Of a stretch of 27,625 bases of DNA, positions 8,559-17,263 are shown piece by piece. Both the position numbers and the translations under genes were made by a program. Location: positions 1 through 27,625 of the forward strand of contig CAYMCV010000020.1 of the NCBI GenBank assembly GCA_964389005.1, in the 5' to 3' direction. This DNA is from CAYMCV01 sp964389005 (lineage in GTDB: Bacteria > Bacillota > Clostridia > Lachnospirales > Lachnospiraceae). Each line of letters opens with the position of its first letter. The first letter of the stretch is position 1. A model generated the notes under the pieces. The model was not told where the DNA came from, searched no databases, and saw nothing but the letters and a program-made list of their open reading frames with translations.

Positions 8559-9047
8559 GTGAAAAGAATATATTCTGTTACAGTAGAAAACCGTTCCGGT
8601 GTACTGTCAAAAGTAGCGGGACTTTTCTCCAGAAGGTCGTACAATATTGACAGTCTGACGGTGGGGGAGACGGAAGACCCACAGGTTTCATGTATGACAA
8701 TTGTAAGCAGCGGGACCGAACGTATTATTGAACAAATCGAAAAACAGCTTAACAAAAAGCTGGATGTCATTAAGGTTCGTACTTTTGATGAAAAACAAGC
8801 GATTTGCAGAGAACAAATGCTTTTAAAAATCAAGTACAATAAAAATAACCGTAGAGAAATAATGGAAATCTGTGAGGTATTGAAAGCTGAAATTGTTGAC
8901 ACTTCGCCGACGCATATGATTATTCATATTTGTGACACACCGGAGAATGTGAACAAACTGCTGGTTATGCTTCATAAGTTCAATATCGTGGAAGTATCAA
9001 GAACCGGAACGTTGGCAATGCTAAAGTGTTCCGATACAGAGGTATAA
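8559..9047 (+). CDS. ilvN: IlvN/IlvH, acetolactate synthase small (regulatory) subunit
   Basis: A 162-residue regulatory partner of IlvB that normally gives feedback control by branched-chain amino acids. I choose the GTG at 8559 because AAGGAGG at 8543-8549 lies at proper distance and the protein then begins in the usual way, (M)KRIYSVTVENRSGVLSKVAG. An upstream ATG at 8505 would lie inside ilvB. The N-terminal ACT domain (residues 1-75) has the conserved NRSGVLSKVAGLFSRR and YNIDSL segments. The C-terminal half (about 80-160) matches the second ALS small-subunit domain. Length fits the short Firmicute form. It directly follows ilvB. Confidence 0.93.
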   Translation: MKRIYSVTVENRSGVLSKVAGLFSRRSYNIDSLTVGETEDPQVSCMTIVSSGTERIIEQIEKQLNKKLDVIKVRTFDEKQAICREQMLLKIKYNKNNRREIMEICEVLKAEIVDTSPTHMIIHICDTPENVNKLLVMLHKFNIVEVSRTGTLAMLKCSDTEV

Positions 9048-9072
9048 AATAAGCATGTCGGAGTGACGGCGT

Positions 9073-9468
9073 ATGAATCATAATCATCAGGGATTATTGC
9101 AGCAAATTACAAAGGGCGATATCATTTTAGCGGTTGCCTTGGCATTGTTTTCGGTACTTTTAGCCATATTATTGATACGAAGTCAGACAGCAGGCTCATA
9201 TGTGGAAGTTACCGTAGAAGGTGCGTTGTATGGTGCTTATTCATTGAACGAAGATCAAACAATTACAATTTCCGGAGAAACGGGAGAAAATATTCTTAAA
9301 ATTTCGAACGGAGTTGCAGATATGATATCTGCGGATTGCGTGAACCAAAACTGTGTACACCAAAACCCCATTCATAATCGGGGGGAAAGCATCATATGTC
9401 TGCCTCATCGCGTGGTTATTACTGTTTTTAGCAAGAGCGAGGCTGAATTCGATGCAATATCTCAGTGA
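9073..9468 (+). CDS. NusG domain II-containing membrane-anchored protein
   Basis: A 131-residue protein with one N-terminal membrane helix (about 16-36) and an extracytoplasmic beta domain of the NusG_II type. The diagnostic pattern is C89 and C94 (ADCVNQNC) followed by GESIICLPHRVVI with C109. Despite the name, this family is not a transcription factor when membrane-anchored; its function is unknown. In Firmicutes it is often next to a Gx-transporter gene and sometimes FMN-transferase (ApbE) or Rnf genes. Here only the Gx partner is present. The stop overlaps the GTG of the next gene (GTGA), suggesting translational coupling. ATG follows a weak CGGAG. Confidence 0.82.
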   Translation: MNHNHQGLLQQITKGDIILAVALALFSVLLAILLIRSQTAGSYVEVTVEGALYGAYSLNEDQTITISGETGENILKISNGVADMISADCVNQNCVHQNPIHNRGESIICLPHRVVITVFSKSEAEFDAISQ

Positions 9469-10001
9469 GAAAGCGTGTCATGATGGTGAATATGAAGAAT
9501 AAAGTTGCATATTTGGGCGTTTTTTTGGCATTTGCATTAATCTTGGGATATGTTGAGTCGCTGATTCCATTTGCATTCGGCATTCCGGGCATGAAATTGG
9601 GGCTTCCGAACTTGGCAGTTTTGCTATGTTTATATCTGTTTGGCAAGAGAGAAGCGTTTCTGGTGAATGTGATGAGAATTGTTTTAAGTGCGTTTCTGTT
9701 TACCAATATGTATGCATTGCTTTATTCGCTGGCGGGGGCCGTTTTTAGTTTTGCGGTACTATGTGCCCTATATAATTCAAAACATTTTAGTCCCATTGGT
9801 GTCAGTATCGCAGGTGCGGCAGCACACAACTTGGGACAAATTGTCATTGCGATTCTTATGACGTCCACGTTTGGAATTGCTTTTTATCTGCCGCCGTTGT
9901 TGCTTTGTGGCATTGTGACGGGCGCAATGATTGGAATGGTATGTATGCTCGTCAAACCGGGATTGACCAAAATAATGAAACAAAATATACGGAGGTTGTA
10001 A
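9465..10001 (+). CDS. Gx transporter family protein (heptaprenyl diphosphate synthase component I-like)
   Basis: A polytopic membrane protein of 178 residues with about five hydrophobic helices. The family signature is visible near the N terminus: LGYVESLIPF followed by GIPGMKLGLPNLAVLL. The family (PF07456-like) is annotated either as heptaprenyl diphosphate synthase component I or as a probable S-component-like transporter; the substrate is not known. The GTG at 9465 overlaps the preceding TGA. The ATGs at 9480, 9483 or 9492 are equally possible starts because no strong RBS picks one. The stop overlaps the ruvA ATG (TAATG). Confidence 0.8.
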   Translation: MRKRVMMVNMKNKVAYLGVFLAFALILGYVESLIPFAFGIPGMKLGLPNLAVLLCLYLFGKREAFLVNVMRIVLSAFLFTNMYALLYSLAGAVFSFAVLCALYNSKHFSPIGVSIAGAAAHNLGQIVIAILMTSTFGIAFYLPPLLLCGIVTGAMIGMVCMLVKPGLTKIMKQNIRRL

Positions 10002-10600
10002 TGTACGCTTATTTAATCGGAGAAGTAAAGGATTTAAGTGAAGACAATGTGGTATTGGAAGTCAACCATATCGGATACAATATTCGCATTTCTGCCCGTG
10101 TTGCGGCGCAATTGCCCTCCCTTGATCATGAGGTTATGCTGTATACCTATACATATGTCAAGGAAGATGCATTACAATTGTATGGATTTTTGCTAAAAGA
10201 CGAGATTACATTGTTTAAAATGTTGTTGCAAGTCAGCGGTATCGGTCCCAAAGGGGCACTTTCCGTTTTATCTGTTTTTGATGCGGATTCACTTAGATTG
10301 GCAATCTTATCCTCCGATGTCAAAACCATTGCAAAAGCTCCCGGTATCGGAAGAAAAACAGCAGAACGCTTGATTCTTGATTTAAAAGACAAGGTGTCAT
10401 TGGAAGAAATCGGATTTATGAGTCAGGAGACAGCCGCACAATCGCAGGGAACCATGAGTCCTGCGAAACAAGAAGCGGTGGAGGCACTGACCGCACTCGG
10501 ATACTCTGCTTCGGATGCATTGCGAGCGGTTAAGAGCACGGGATTGGTACAGGATGAAGATACGGAAACGATATTAAAAGCGGCACTGAAGAAATTATAA
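10001..10600 (+). CDS. ruvA: RuvA, Holliday junction DNA-binding subunit
   Basis: A 199-residue protein that binds four-way junctions as a tetramer and positions RuvB motors for branch migration. The N-terminal OB-fold (residues 1-64) begins MYAYLIGEVKDL. Two helix-hairpin-helix motifs follow (VSGIGPKGAL and APGIGRKTAERL) at about 73-120. The C-terminal ~50 residues (EAVEALTALGYS) form the RuvB-contacting domain. The start is fixed by GGAGGT at 9991-9996 and the TAATG overlap with the previous gene; a longer reading frame from 9905 would run into that gene. ruvB follows after 12 bases. Confidence 0.96.
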   Translation: MYAYLIGEVKDLSEDNVVLEVNHIGYNIRISARVAAQLPSLDHEVMLYTYTYVKEDALQLYGFLLKDEITLFKMLLQVSGIGPKGALSVLSVFDADSLRLAILSSDVKTIAKAPGIGRKTAERLILDLKDKVSLEEIGFMSQETAAQSQGTMSPAKQEAVEALTALGYSASDALRAVKSTGLVQDEDTETILKAALKKL

Positions 10601-10612
10601 GGTGAGAGAATC

Positions 10613-11620
10613 ATGACAAAGAGAGTGATAGAAACAAATTTACAGGAAGAAGACTTAAGAATCGAAGGTACACTGCGTCCGCAATTGCTACGCGATTACA
10701 TCGGTCAAGAAAAGGCAAAAGAAAGTCTAAAAATATACATCGATGCGGCGAAACAGCGTGGCGACGCACTGGATCATGTCTTGTTTTACGGGCCTCCGGG
10801 TCTGGGAAAAACAACCCTTGCCGGGATCATTGCCAATGAAATGGGCGTTCATATGAAGATTACAAGCGGTCCGGCAATTGAGAAACCCGGAGAACTTGCG
10901 GCGATACTGAACAATCTGGAAGAAGGGGATGTTTTGTTTATCGATGAGATTCACAGATTGAATCGACAAGTTGAGGAAGTTCTTTATCCGGCAATGGAAG
11001 ATTATGTTATTGACATTATGATCGGGAAAGGGCCGACGGCGCGTTCGGTACGCTTGGATTTACCACATTTTACATTGATTGGCGCAACAACAAGAGCCGG
11101 ACTTTTAACAGCACCTTTACGCGATCGTTTCGGTGTGATTCACCATTTGGAATTCTACAGTGTTGAGGAACTGGAAACAATTATAATGAATTCTGCGAAT
11201 AAGTTATTTGTTGAGATTGACAGAGAAGGTGCGAACGAACTTGCACGCAGAAGCAGGGGAACACCGCGACTTGCCAACCGCATATTAAAACGTGTTCGTG
11301 ATTTTGCACAGGTCAAATACGACGGTGTCATTACACAGAGTATTGCAATGACGGCGCTGGATTTACTGGAAGTTGACAAACTGGGATTGGACCGATTGGA
11401 CAGAGCGATATTGACCATGATGATTGAAAAATACAAAGGCGGACCGGTTGGTTTGGATACGCTTGCGGCATCGATAGGTGAGGATGCAGGGACCATTGAG
11501 GATGTTTACGAACCGTATCTTCTGAAGAATGGATTTATTTCAAGAACGCCGCGAGGAAGAGTCGCAACGGAATATGCATATCAGCATCTGGGATATCCTT
11601 ATATACAAGACGAGAAGTGA
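10613..11620 (+). CDS. ruvB: RuvB, Holliday junction branch migration ATPase
   Basis: A 335-residue AAA+ helicase motor acting with RuvA in recombinational repair. Walker A GPPGLGKT is at 60-67 and Walker B with DEIH at 111-114. Sensor I (LIGATTRAG) and the arginine-finger segment (APLRDRFG) follow. The C-terminal winged-helix domain ends with RTPRGRVATEYAYQHLG. Length is normal. AAGGTGAGA precedes the ATG. ruvC is not present, as in many Firmicutes, where other resolvases serve. The operon seems to end here, because an 82-base gap with a promoter precedes zapA. Confidence 0.97.
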   Translation: MTKRVIETNLQEEDLRIEGTLRPQLLRDYIGQEKAKESLKIYIDAAKQRGDALDHVLFYGPPGLGKTTLAGIIANEMGVHMKITSGPAIEKPGELAAILNNLEEGDVLFIDEIHRLNRQVEEVLYPAMEDYVIDIMIGKGPTARSVRLDLPHFTLIGATTRAGLLTAPLRDRFGVIHHLEFYSVEELETIIMNSANKLFVEIDREGANELARRSRGTPRLANRILKRVRDFAQVKYDGVITQSIAMTALDLLEVDKLGLDRLDRAILTMMIEKYKGGPVGLDTLAASIGEDAGTIEDVYEPYLLKNGFISRTPRGRVATEYAYQHLGYPYIQDEK

Positions 11621-11628
11621 TTTTAAGG

Positions 11629-11657
11629 TTGTTTTTTTATCTGTATTCATGTATACT
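11629..11657 (+). promoter_or_regulatory. Probable sigma-A promoter for zapA
   Basis: TTGTTT at 11629-11634 and TATACT at 11652-11657 with a 17-base spacer, in the 82-base gap after ruvB. It would give a short leader of about 40 bases before zapA. Confidence 0.5.
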
Positions 11658-11702
11658 TTCATTGGATAAAGAGCGAGAGAATTCGCAGAACGGAGTGAAC
11701 TT

Positions 11703-12116
11703 ATGGCGGCTAAGACGGATGTAGAAGTAATCATTGACGGCAAGGTTTTTACAATTAGCGGATATGAAAGCGAAGAATATTTACAGAAAGTTGCGTCATA
11801 CATTAACAATAAAACAGCAGAATACAGTAAACTGGACTCTTTTCGAAAGATGACACTGGATTATCAATGCGTCTTACTCCAATTGAATATTGCAGACGAT
11901 TACTTCAAGGCAAAGAAACAGATTTCTTTGCTCGAAGATGAAATCAAAGACAAAGATGATGAACTTTGCAATATTAAACATGAGTTGATTTCCACACAAA
12001 TCAAGTTGGAAAGTACGGATAAGAGCCTCAAAAGTACGAAAGAGGAGTTGAATGAGTGCGGTAAGAAAATCATTCGCCTTGAGACAGAGCTAAAAGAAAG
12101 AGAAAAGAAAAATTAG
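11703..12116 (+). CDS. zapA: ZapA-like cell division protein
   Basis: A 137-residue protein of the ZapA family, which binds FtsZ and stabilises the Z ring in the cytosol. The N-terminal globular part (residues 1-65) has the family pattern VIIDGKVFTISGYESEEYLQKVASYINNK. A long heptad-rich coiled coil runs from about residue 68 to the end, longer than the coil of the ~85-105-residue forms, as is common in Clostridia. CGGAG lies 7 bases before the ATG. The downstream U32 gene and the SEDS-bPBP gene make this a division and cell-wall neighbourhood. Confidence 0.85.
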   Translation: MAAKTDVEVIIDGKVFTISGYESEEYLQKVASYINNKTAEYSKLDSFRKMTLDYQCVLLQLNIADDYFKAKKQISLLEDEIKDKDDELCNIKHELISTQIKLESTDKSLKSTKEELNECGKKIIRLETELKEREKKN

Positions 12117-12117
12117 A

Positions 12118-12143
12118 GAAAGGCTGTCATTAGACAGCCTTTC
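12118..12143 (+). terminator. Hairpin after zapA (possible partial terminator)
   Basis: A perfect 11-base stem, GAAAGGCTGTC at 12118-12128 pairing with GACAGCCTTTC at 12133-12143, loop ATTA. No U-run follows, so it may be a read-through or RNA-stability hairpin rather than a full terminator. No separate promoter is evident before the U32 gene. Confidence 0.5.
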
Positions 12144-12186
12144 GTGTCAACATAACAATTGGTGAATCAGAGGACGAGAAACATAA

Positions 12187-14382
12187 ATGGAGAGAGAACA
12201 TATACCGGAATTATTGTCTCCGGCAGGAGATGCAGAAGGAATGAGAGCCGCAATCAATGCCGGTGCAGATGCGATATATTTGGGCGGCGATCGATTCGGA
12301 GCAAGAGCTTACGCCAAGAATTTTTCAGTACAGGAGATTTTGGACGGGCTGTTTTATGCACATGTTCGCGGCAAGAAGATATATTTAACGGTCAATACGG
12401 TTCTAAAAAACACAGAAATCAAGGAATTGTATACATATCTGCAACCGCTTGTAAAAGGCGGTCTTGATGGCGTTATTGTTCAAGACTATGGCGTGGCGCA
12501 TGTCATCGGATCATGTTTCCCGAATCTTCCATTACATGCCAGTACACAGATGGCAATAACGAGTGCTTATGGTGCAAAGGAGCTTCTTGCGCACGGCTTT
12601 TCGAGAGTGGTACCCGCAAGAGAATTGTCAGCGGAAGAAATCAAAGATATCGCCAAAACAGGGATAGAAACGGAAATTTTTATCCACGGAGCCATGTGCT
12701 ATTGCTATTCGGGACAATGCCTTTTCAGCAGTATGTTAGGTCAAAGAAGCGGAAATCGCGGCAGATGTGCACAACCATGCCGTTTACCCTATGAATATGA
12801 AGGAGAAAAAGAACCGCATTATCTGTTGAGTATGAAAGATATGTGTACACTGAATATCTTGCCGCTCATAATACAAACATCAGCATCTTCTCTAAAAATC
12901 GAGGGCAGAATGAAGAATGCGGCGTATACGGCAGGCGTAACCGCAATTTATCGAAAATACATCGATTTGTATCAGAGTCTTTCAAATAAAGCGGATTATC
13001 AAGTTGATGTTGCGGATATGAAGCGATTACAACAATTGTATGTTCGTTCACAACAGCAGACCGGATATTATAGTAAAGAAAAAGGGCGTGACATGATTAC
13101 GCTCATAAATCCGGGGTATAGCGGAGACGATAAAACATACATCGATGAGGTTCATGAGCAATATGTCAATACAGAAGCACCTTTACCGGTTGATGCGTAT
13201 GCAGATTTTACGATTGGACAACCGATGAAACTGACATTGCGATTTCAAAACGATTTTTATACGGTTGATATCTGCGCAACCGGGGATACCGTACTCGAAG
13301 CAAAGAACAGACCGTTGCTTCCGGAACAAGTCAAAGAACGCATATGTAAGACCGGTGGAAGCGGATATGAAATAAAGAATATTGAATTGCATTTAGACGA
13401 ACAATCATTTGTCCCCGTCGGAAGCATCAATGAACTAAAAAGAAATGCAATACAACTTTTAGATCATGCGTTAAGAAAAAGTGTAGAAGAAAGTGCAGCG
13501 AAGGAATCCGAAGAGGTCTGTGAGTGGCAAAATCGTGAAACGATGACCGCGTCGGAACCAAAAGGTGAAGAAATAATCGTTTTTGTGAATGATATGGAAC
13601 AACTGCGGAGCGTTCTATCCCAGGGGGTATTTCGTCGAATTGTTATTTCAGATCAAATATTTATGAATTATACTTATGAAGAATTATCAAAAATTACCGG
13701 ATGTCATCAGACATTGATGTTGCAGATGCCTGCTGTATGCAGAAATGCGCAGTTTTCGAAGGCGTTTGCGTACAGAATTCTTCTTTATGAGAGAGCAGGA
13801 ACAGACAGAATTTATTGTAATCAAGCAGACCAAGTATACTTTTTGGAGCATATCGGGTATTGTCATGAAATAGCGGGAGATATCAATTTATATTGTTGCA
13901 ATGATCAAGTAGCTCAATTTTGGAAGAATCGCGTACACGCCTATACGGTTTCTGCGGAATTGAACCGATATGAAATCATAGGACTTGCGGTTCCAAAGGA
14001 AATCATTGTTTATGGAGCGATGCCTCTGATGCATACCGCTAATTGTGTCGCCAACACGTCAAAAGATTGTCGTAAGAGACAAAAGAGACGTGAGGAAGTG
14101 TGTTATCTGACGGACAGACAGGGCATAAAATTTCCTGTACAATTGCATTGCGACGACGCACATTGCTACAATACTATTTTTAACAGCGTACCAATTTCGT
14201 TGCATAAGCAATGGGAGAAGGTGGTTGATTGTAAGGCAAGTGCATATCAGATTCGGTTTACCACAGAACAAAGCGATCGCGTGAATGAAGTATTGTCATT
14301 GTTTCGGCAACTTATGGTATCAGGAAGCGGTGAATCTTCGTTTACTTATACGAACGGACATTTTTTGAAGGGAATTATGTAA
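12187..14382 (+). CDS. U32 peptidase-family protein, RlhA-like (with DUF3656-type C-terminal domain)
   Basis: A 731-residue cytosolic protein. The N-terminal ~300 residues form the U32 TIM-barrel-like domain, starting ELLSPAGDAEGMRAAINAGAD. The family signature is at 163-181 (EIFIHGAMCYCYSGQCLFS), followed by NRGRCAQPCRLPY. Cysteines 171, 178, 194 and 198 or 220 are candidates for an iron-sulphur cluster. Residues about 315-435 (from APLPVDAYADFTIGQPMKL) fit the DUF3656 collagenase-like insert found in RlhA. Characterised members RlhA, TrhP and UbiU/V carry out hydroxylations of 23S rRNA, tRNA or ubiquinone precursors, so RNA hydroxylation is more likely than proteolysis. The exact substrate cannot be read from the sequence. 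The SEDS-bPBP gene starts 3 bases after the stop. Confidence 0.88.
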   Translation: MEREHIPELLSPAGDAEGMRAAINAGADAIYLGGDRFGARAYAKNFSVQEILDGLFYAHVRGKKIYLTVNTVLKNTEIKELYTYLQPLVKGGLDGVIVQDYGVAHVIGSCFPNLPLHASTQMAITSAYGAKELLAHGFSRVVPARELSAEEIKDIAKTGIETEIFIHGAMCYCYSGQCLFSSMLGQRSGNRGRCAQPCRLPYEYEGEKEPHYLLSMKDMCTLNILPLIIQTSASSLKIEGRMKNAAYTAGVTAIYRKYIDLYQSLSNKADYQVDVADMKRLQQLYVRSQQQTGYYSKEKGRDMITLINPGYSGDDKTYIDEVHEQYVNTEAPLPVDAYADFTIGQPMKLTLRFQNDFYTVDICATGDTVLEAKNRPLLPEQVKERICKTGGSGYEIKNIELHLDEQSFVPVGSINELKRNAIQLLDHALRKSVEESAAKESEEVCEWQNRETMTASEPKGEEIIVFVNDMEQLRSVLSQGVFRRIVISDQIFMNYTYEELSKITGCHQTLMLQMPAVCRNAQFSKAFAYRILLYERAGTDRIYCNQADQVYFLEHIGYCHEIAGDINLYCCNDQVAQFWKNRVHAYTVSAELNRYEIIGLAVPKEIIVYGAMPLMHTANCVANTSKDCRKRQKRREEVCYLTDRQGIKFPVQLHCDDAHCYNTIFNSVPISLHKQWEKVVDCKASAYQIRFTTEQSDRVNEVLSLFRQLMVSGSGESSFTYTNGHFLKGIM

Positions 14383-14385
14383 TAT

Positions 14386-16125
14386 ATGGCGAGCTTTTTG
14401 GCAGAAACATCCAACTATATCATGACATTGGCCTTGGCATTGTTTGTTATATGCAATGTTGTGTTTCTTGTACAAAAAAGTGAAAATAAACATTTCGGTC
14501 TTGTTATAGCGCAGAATTTATTGGTGATTTTGATTCATGCGGTGGCGTATACAACATTATATATTCGATCAGGTGATGTCGGTTACTTTTTCTTTTTTGC
14601 ATATCAGGAATTACTGTTATTCGGTATGATGCTGATTTTTAGAATTCTTTATCGAAAATGCAGTCAACTTTTACTGAATAACATGAACTTACTGCTGATG
14701 ATTGGTTTCATCATCTTGGGGCGACTTGATATGAAATCAGCAATCAGACAATTTGTAATCACAATTGTAGCGATGATGATTTCGCTGGCGATTCCCTTTG
14801 TTTTACAGAAATTCATATTGATTTGGCGTAAAATGACATGGCTCTACTGTGGAATCGGTGTCTTTCTGTTAACCTCGGTTTTATTGCTTTCCGAAGTAAC
14901 GCATGGTTCCAAACTTGCATTTCAATTAGGATTTGTTGCTTTTCAGCCTTCGGAATTCATCAAAATCACATTGGTCTTTTTTATCGCATCAATGTTGAAA
15001 AAATCAACCGATTTGAAACGAATTCTGCTGTCGGCCGGCGCTGCAATGGCACATATTTTGCTTTTGGTTTTATCTAAGGACCTGGGCATGTCTGCAATCT
15101 ATTTTGTTGTCTATGCATTTATGCTTTTTATCGCAACAGAAAAAATAGGTCTCTTTGCAGCCTGTACAGGCATCGGTGGTGTAGCGGCTGTTCTTGCATA
15201 TCTGAAGTTTAGTCACGTTCGGGTGCGCGTGCAGACTTGGCTAAATCCATGGAATGACTTAGATAAAAAGGGATACCAACTAACGCAATCATTGTTCGCA
15301 ATCGGAACGGGTGGTTGGTTTGGCATGGGATTGTTACAAGGGGCACCGGCGACGATACCATATGTTAACAAAGATTTTATCTTTTCTGCCATTGCAGAGG
15401 AGATGGGAGTGTTATTTTCGCTGATACTGTTATGCGTTTATTTATCGATTCTTGCAGCATTGCTTCAATATGCCAAACAAAGTGGAGACATGTTCAACAA
15501 ATTAATATTGAGCGGATTTGGAATCATGATGATTTTTCAGGTGTTTTTAACCGTTGGCGGCGGAACCAGATTCATCCCGCTAACCGGCGTAACACTACCG
15601 CTAATCAGTACCGGCGGCAGTTCGGTAGCGTCAACATTGCTTAATTTTGCAATTCTACAGGGAATCATCATGATTGTCAAAAAAGAAGCAATTGCAGAAG
15701 AAAATGAGCACACGGAAAAAACGATTGAAGAAGTTGCGGCGGAAACGACAGCGGTTGTGAAGAAAAAAAGAGCCCTTCGTTTTGCAATGGTTTCATTTAT
15801 GGTTCTATTTGTTTTAATGATTGCGAATGTATGTTTCTTTCTAATCAATGACAGCTACGATGCGATATGTAATTCATACAATTCATCACGTGCACAAGCA
15901 CTTGCCAAACAGAATGTAAGAGGAACGATATTTGCCGATAGCGGAGAGATTTTGGCATATACGAAACAACAATCCGGAGATGAACCGGAAGAACGAATAT
16001 ATCCGTACGGAGAAGAATTCGCTCATGTAGTAGGATTTGATACCAACGGCAGAATGGGAATTGAAAGTATTGCCAATATGAGTCTGTTGAAATCCGATGT
16101 TTCCATTCGGGATAAAATCAATGCA
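14386..16125 (+). CDS. SEDS peptidoglycan glycosyltransferase (FtsW/RodA/SpoVE), N-terminal part of an apparent SEDS-bPBP fusion
   Basis: 580 codons up to the assembly gap. Three extra N-terminal membrane helices (about 10-30, 38-62, 66-90) precede a SEDS core from about 100 to 432. The core has QPSEFIKI, then NPWNDLDKKGYQLTQSL, AIGTGGWFGMGL, and KDFIFSAIAEEMG with the conserved Asp at 330, and ends PLISTGGSS...GIIMIVKK. SEDS proteins polymerise lipid II into glycan strands. After a charged linker (about 433-461) a new membrane helix at 462-486 begins the N terminus of a class B PBP: VRGTIFADSGEILAYTK, then YPYGEEFAHVVGFDTNGRMGIES. No stop or new start separates the two parts. ATG at 14386 follows AAGGGA. 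The frame meets 10 N at 16126; the rest of the PBP is the next entry. Confidence 0.9.
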
Positions 16126-16135
16126 NNNNNNNNNN
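16126..16135. other. Assembly gap (10 N)
   Basis: Ten N interrupt the PBP part of the SEDS-bPBP frame. The upstream frame and the downstream PBP frame are one base out of register across exactly 10 N. A true gap of length congruent to 2 modulo 3 (for example 2, 8 or 11 bases) would restore one frame. Homology (DKINA | DIEGRKNPGDN) suggests that few or no residues are missing. Confidence 0.98.
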
Positions 16136-16136
16136 A

Positions 16137-17180
16137 GATATTGAGGGAAGAAAGAATCCCGGAGACAACGTATTTACGACATTACAGGTAAATTTACAAA
16201 AGTCCGCATATGAGGCACTTGGAGACAATGAAGGAGCCATCATTGCGATGAATCCCAAAACCGGAGCCATATTGGCAATGGTATCCAAACCGGATTTTGA
16301 CCCGGCTACAATCGATACTGTTTGGAATCATATCATCAATGATGAAAACAATTCCGTTCTGTTGAATCGTGCCACACAAGGAGTATATCCGCCGGGTTCT
16401 ATATTTAAAATGATTGATACAATTGAGTATTTAAGAGAAAATCAAAATGACTATTCACAATACACGTACGAATGCAATGGCGTCGAGCAGTTCGGTGATT
16501 CGCAGATTTCATGTTATCATGGCACGGTACATGGAACGATAGATTTTAAAACGGCATTTGCAAAGTCATGTAACTGTGCGTTTGCAGGTATGGGAAATGA
16601 TTTTGAAAGAAAGAAATTCGCGGACACATTACAACAGATGTTGTTCAATTCCGACTTACCGATTCGGATGTCCTATAACAAGAGTAAAGCAGATATCACA
16701 AAAGAAACATCTCAGAGCGATTTGTTACAGGCTGCAATCGGTCAGGGAACAATGCAAATGACACCGATTCATGTTGCAATGTTGACATCCGCAATTGCAA
16801 ATGACGGAGAATTAATGAAACCATATATTGTTTCACGTGTTGAGAATGCCAAAAATGAAATCATCCATAATTACGAGCCGCAAAGTTACGACAATATTAT
16901 GACAAATGAAGAATCAGATTATTTGACAGAATTGATGGTAGCTGTGATTGAAGAAGGAACGGGGCATGTCTTGAAGGATGCGGGTTATCATGCGGCCGGC
17001 AAGACCGGTTCTGCGGAATACTTGGATAATAAAACCAAGAGCCATGCGTGGTTTACGGGGTTTGCACCATATGATAATCCCGAAATTGTTGTAACGGTTC
17101 TTGTTGAGAACGGTGGTTCTGGTGGGAATGTTGCAGCACCGATGGCAAAAACTGTCATGGATGCATACTTTGGTAAATAA
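16137..17180 (+). CDS. Class B penicillin-binding protein transpeptidase domain (3' part of the SEDS-bPBP gene)
   Basis: 347 residues open from the assembly gap, starting DIEGRKNPGDNVFTTLQVNL, the usual entry to a transpeptidase domain. All three active-site motifs are intact: S-x-x-K in PPGSIFK (Ser codon 16398-16400), S-x-N in KSCNCAF (Ser codon 16566-16568), and K-T-G in AAGKTGSAEY (Lys codon 17001-17003). It crosslinks peptidoglycan outside the membrane. The domain is most like the PbpA group, which has a short N-terminal region. An ATG at 16248 can open a shorter frame, but it lies inside the domain (IIAMNPKTG) and has no RBS, so it is not a real start. Together with the upstream part the protein would be about 930 residues. 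There is no sign of a broken gene apart from the N run. Confidence 0.9.
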   Translation, partial: DIEGRKNPGDNVFTTLQVNLQKSAYEALGDNEGAIIAMNPKTGAILAMVSKPDFDPATIDTVWNHIINDENNSVLLNRATQGVYPPGSIFKMIDTIEYLRENQNDYSQYTYECNGVEQFGDSQISCYHGTVHGTIDFKTAFAKSCNCAFAGMGNDFERKKFADTLQQMLFNSDLPIRMSYNKSKADITKETSQSDLLQAAIGQGTMQMTPIHVAMLTSAIANDGELMKPYIVSRVENAKNEIIHNYEPQSYDNIMTNEESDYLTELMVAVIEEGTGHVLKDAGYHAAGKTGSAEYLDNKTKSHAWFTGFAPYDNPEIVVTVLVENGGSGGNVAAPMAKTVMDAYFGK

Positions 17181-17185
17181 TTTCT

Positions 17186-17214
17186 TTGCTTTTTTGCACA
17201 AAAAGTTGTATGAT
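17186..17214 (+). promoter_or_regulatory. Probable sigma-A promoter for the CheX-like/CheY-like operon
   Basis: TTGCTT at 17186-17191 and TATGAT at 17209-17214 with a 17-base spacer, in the 83-base gap after the SEDS-bPBP gene. The start codon follows about 50 bases later. Confidence 0.5.
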
Positions 17215-17263
17215 ATTGTTGAGAAGAATGCTTTTTAACTTCATATTGGGAAGGAGCAATCAT

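Noticed and set aside
12159..12794. Two extra plus-strand frames overlapping the 5' part of the U32 gene, which might suggest a frameshifted gene
   Set aside because: The U32 frame is continuous through its signature; the other frames encode Arg/Cys/Gln-rich sequence typical of shadows.
16248..17180. A separate PBP gene starting at the ATG at 16248
   Set aside because: The frame is open upstream to the assembly gap and the translated bases before this ATG match the conserved start of the transpeptidase domain; no RBS precedes the ATG.
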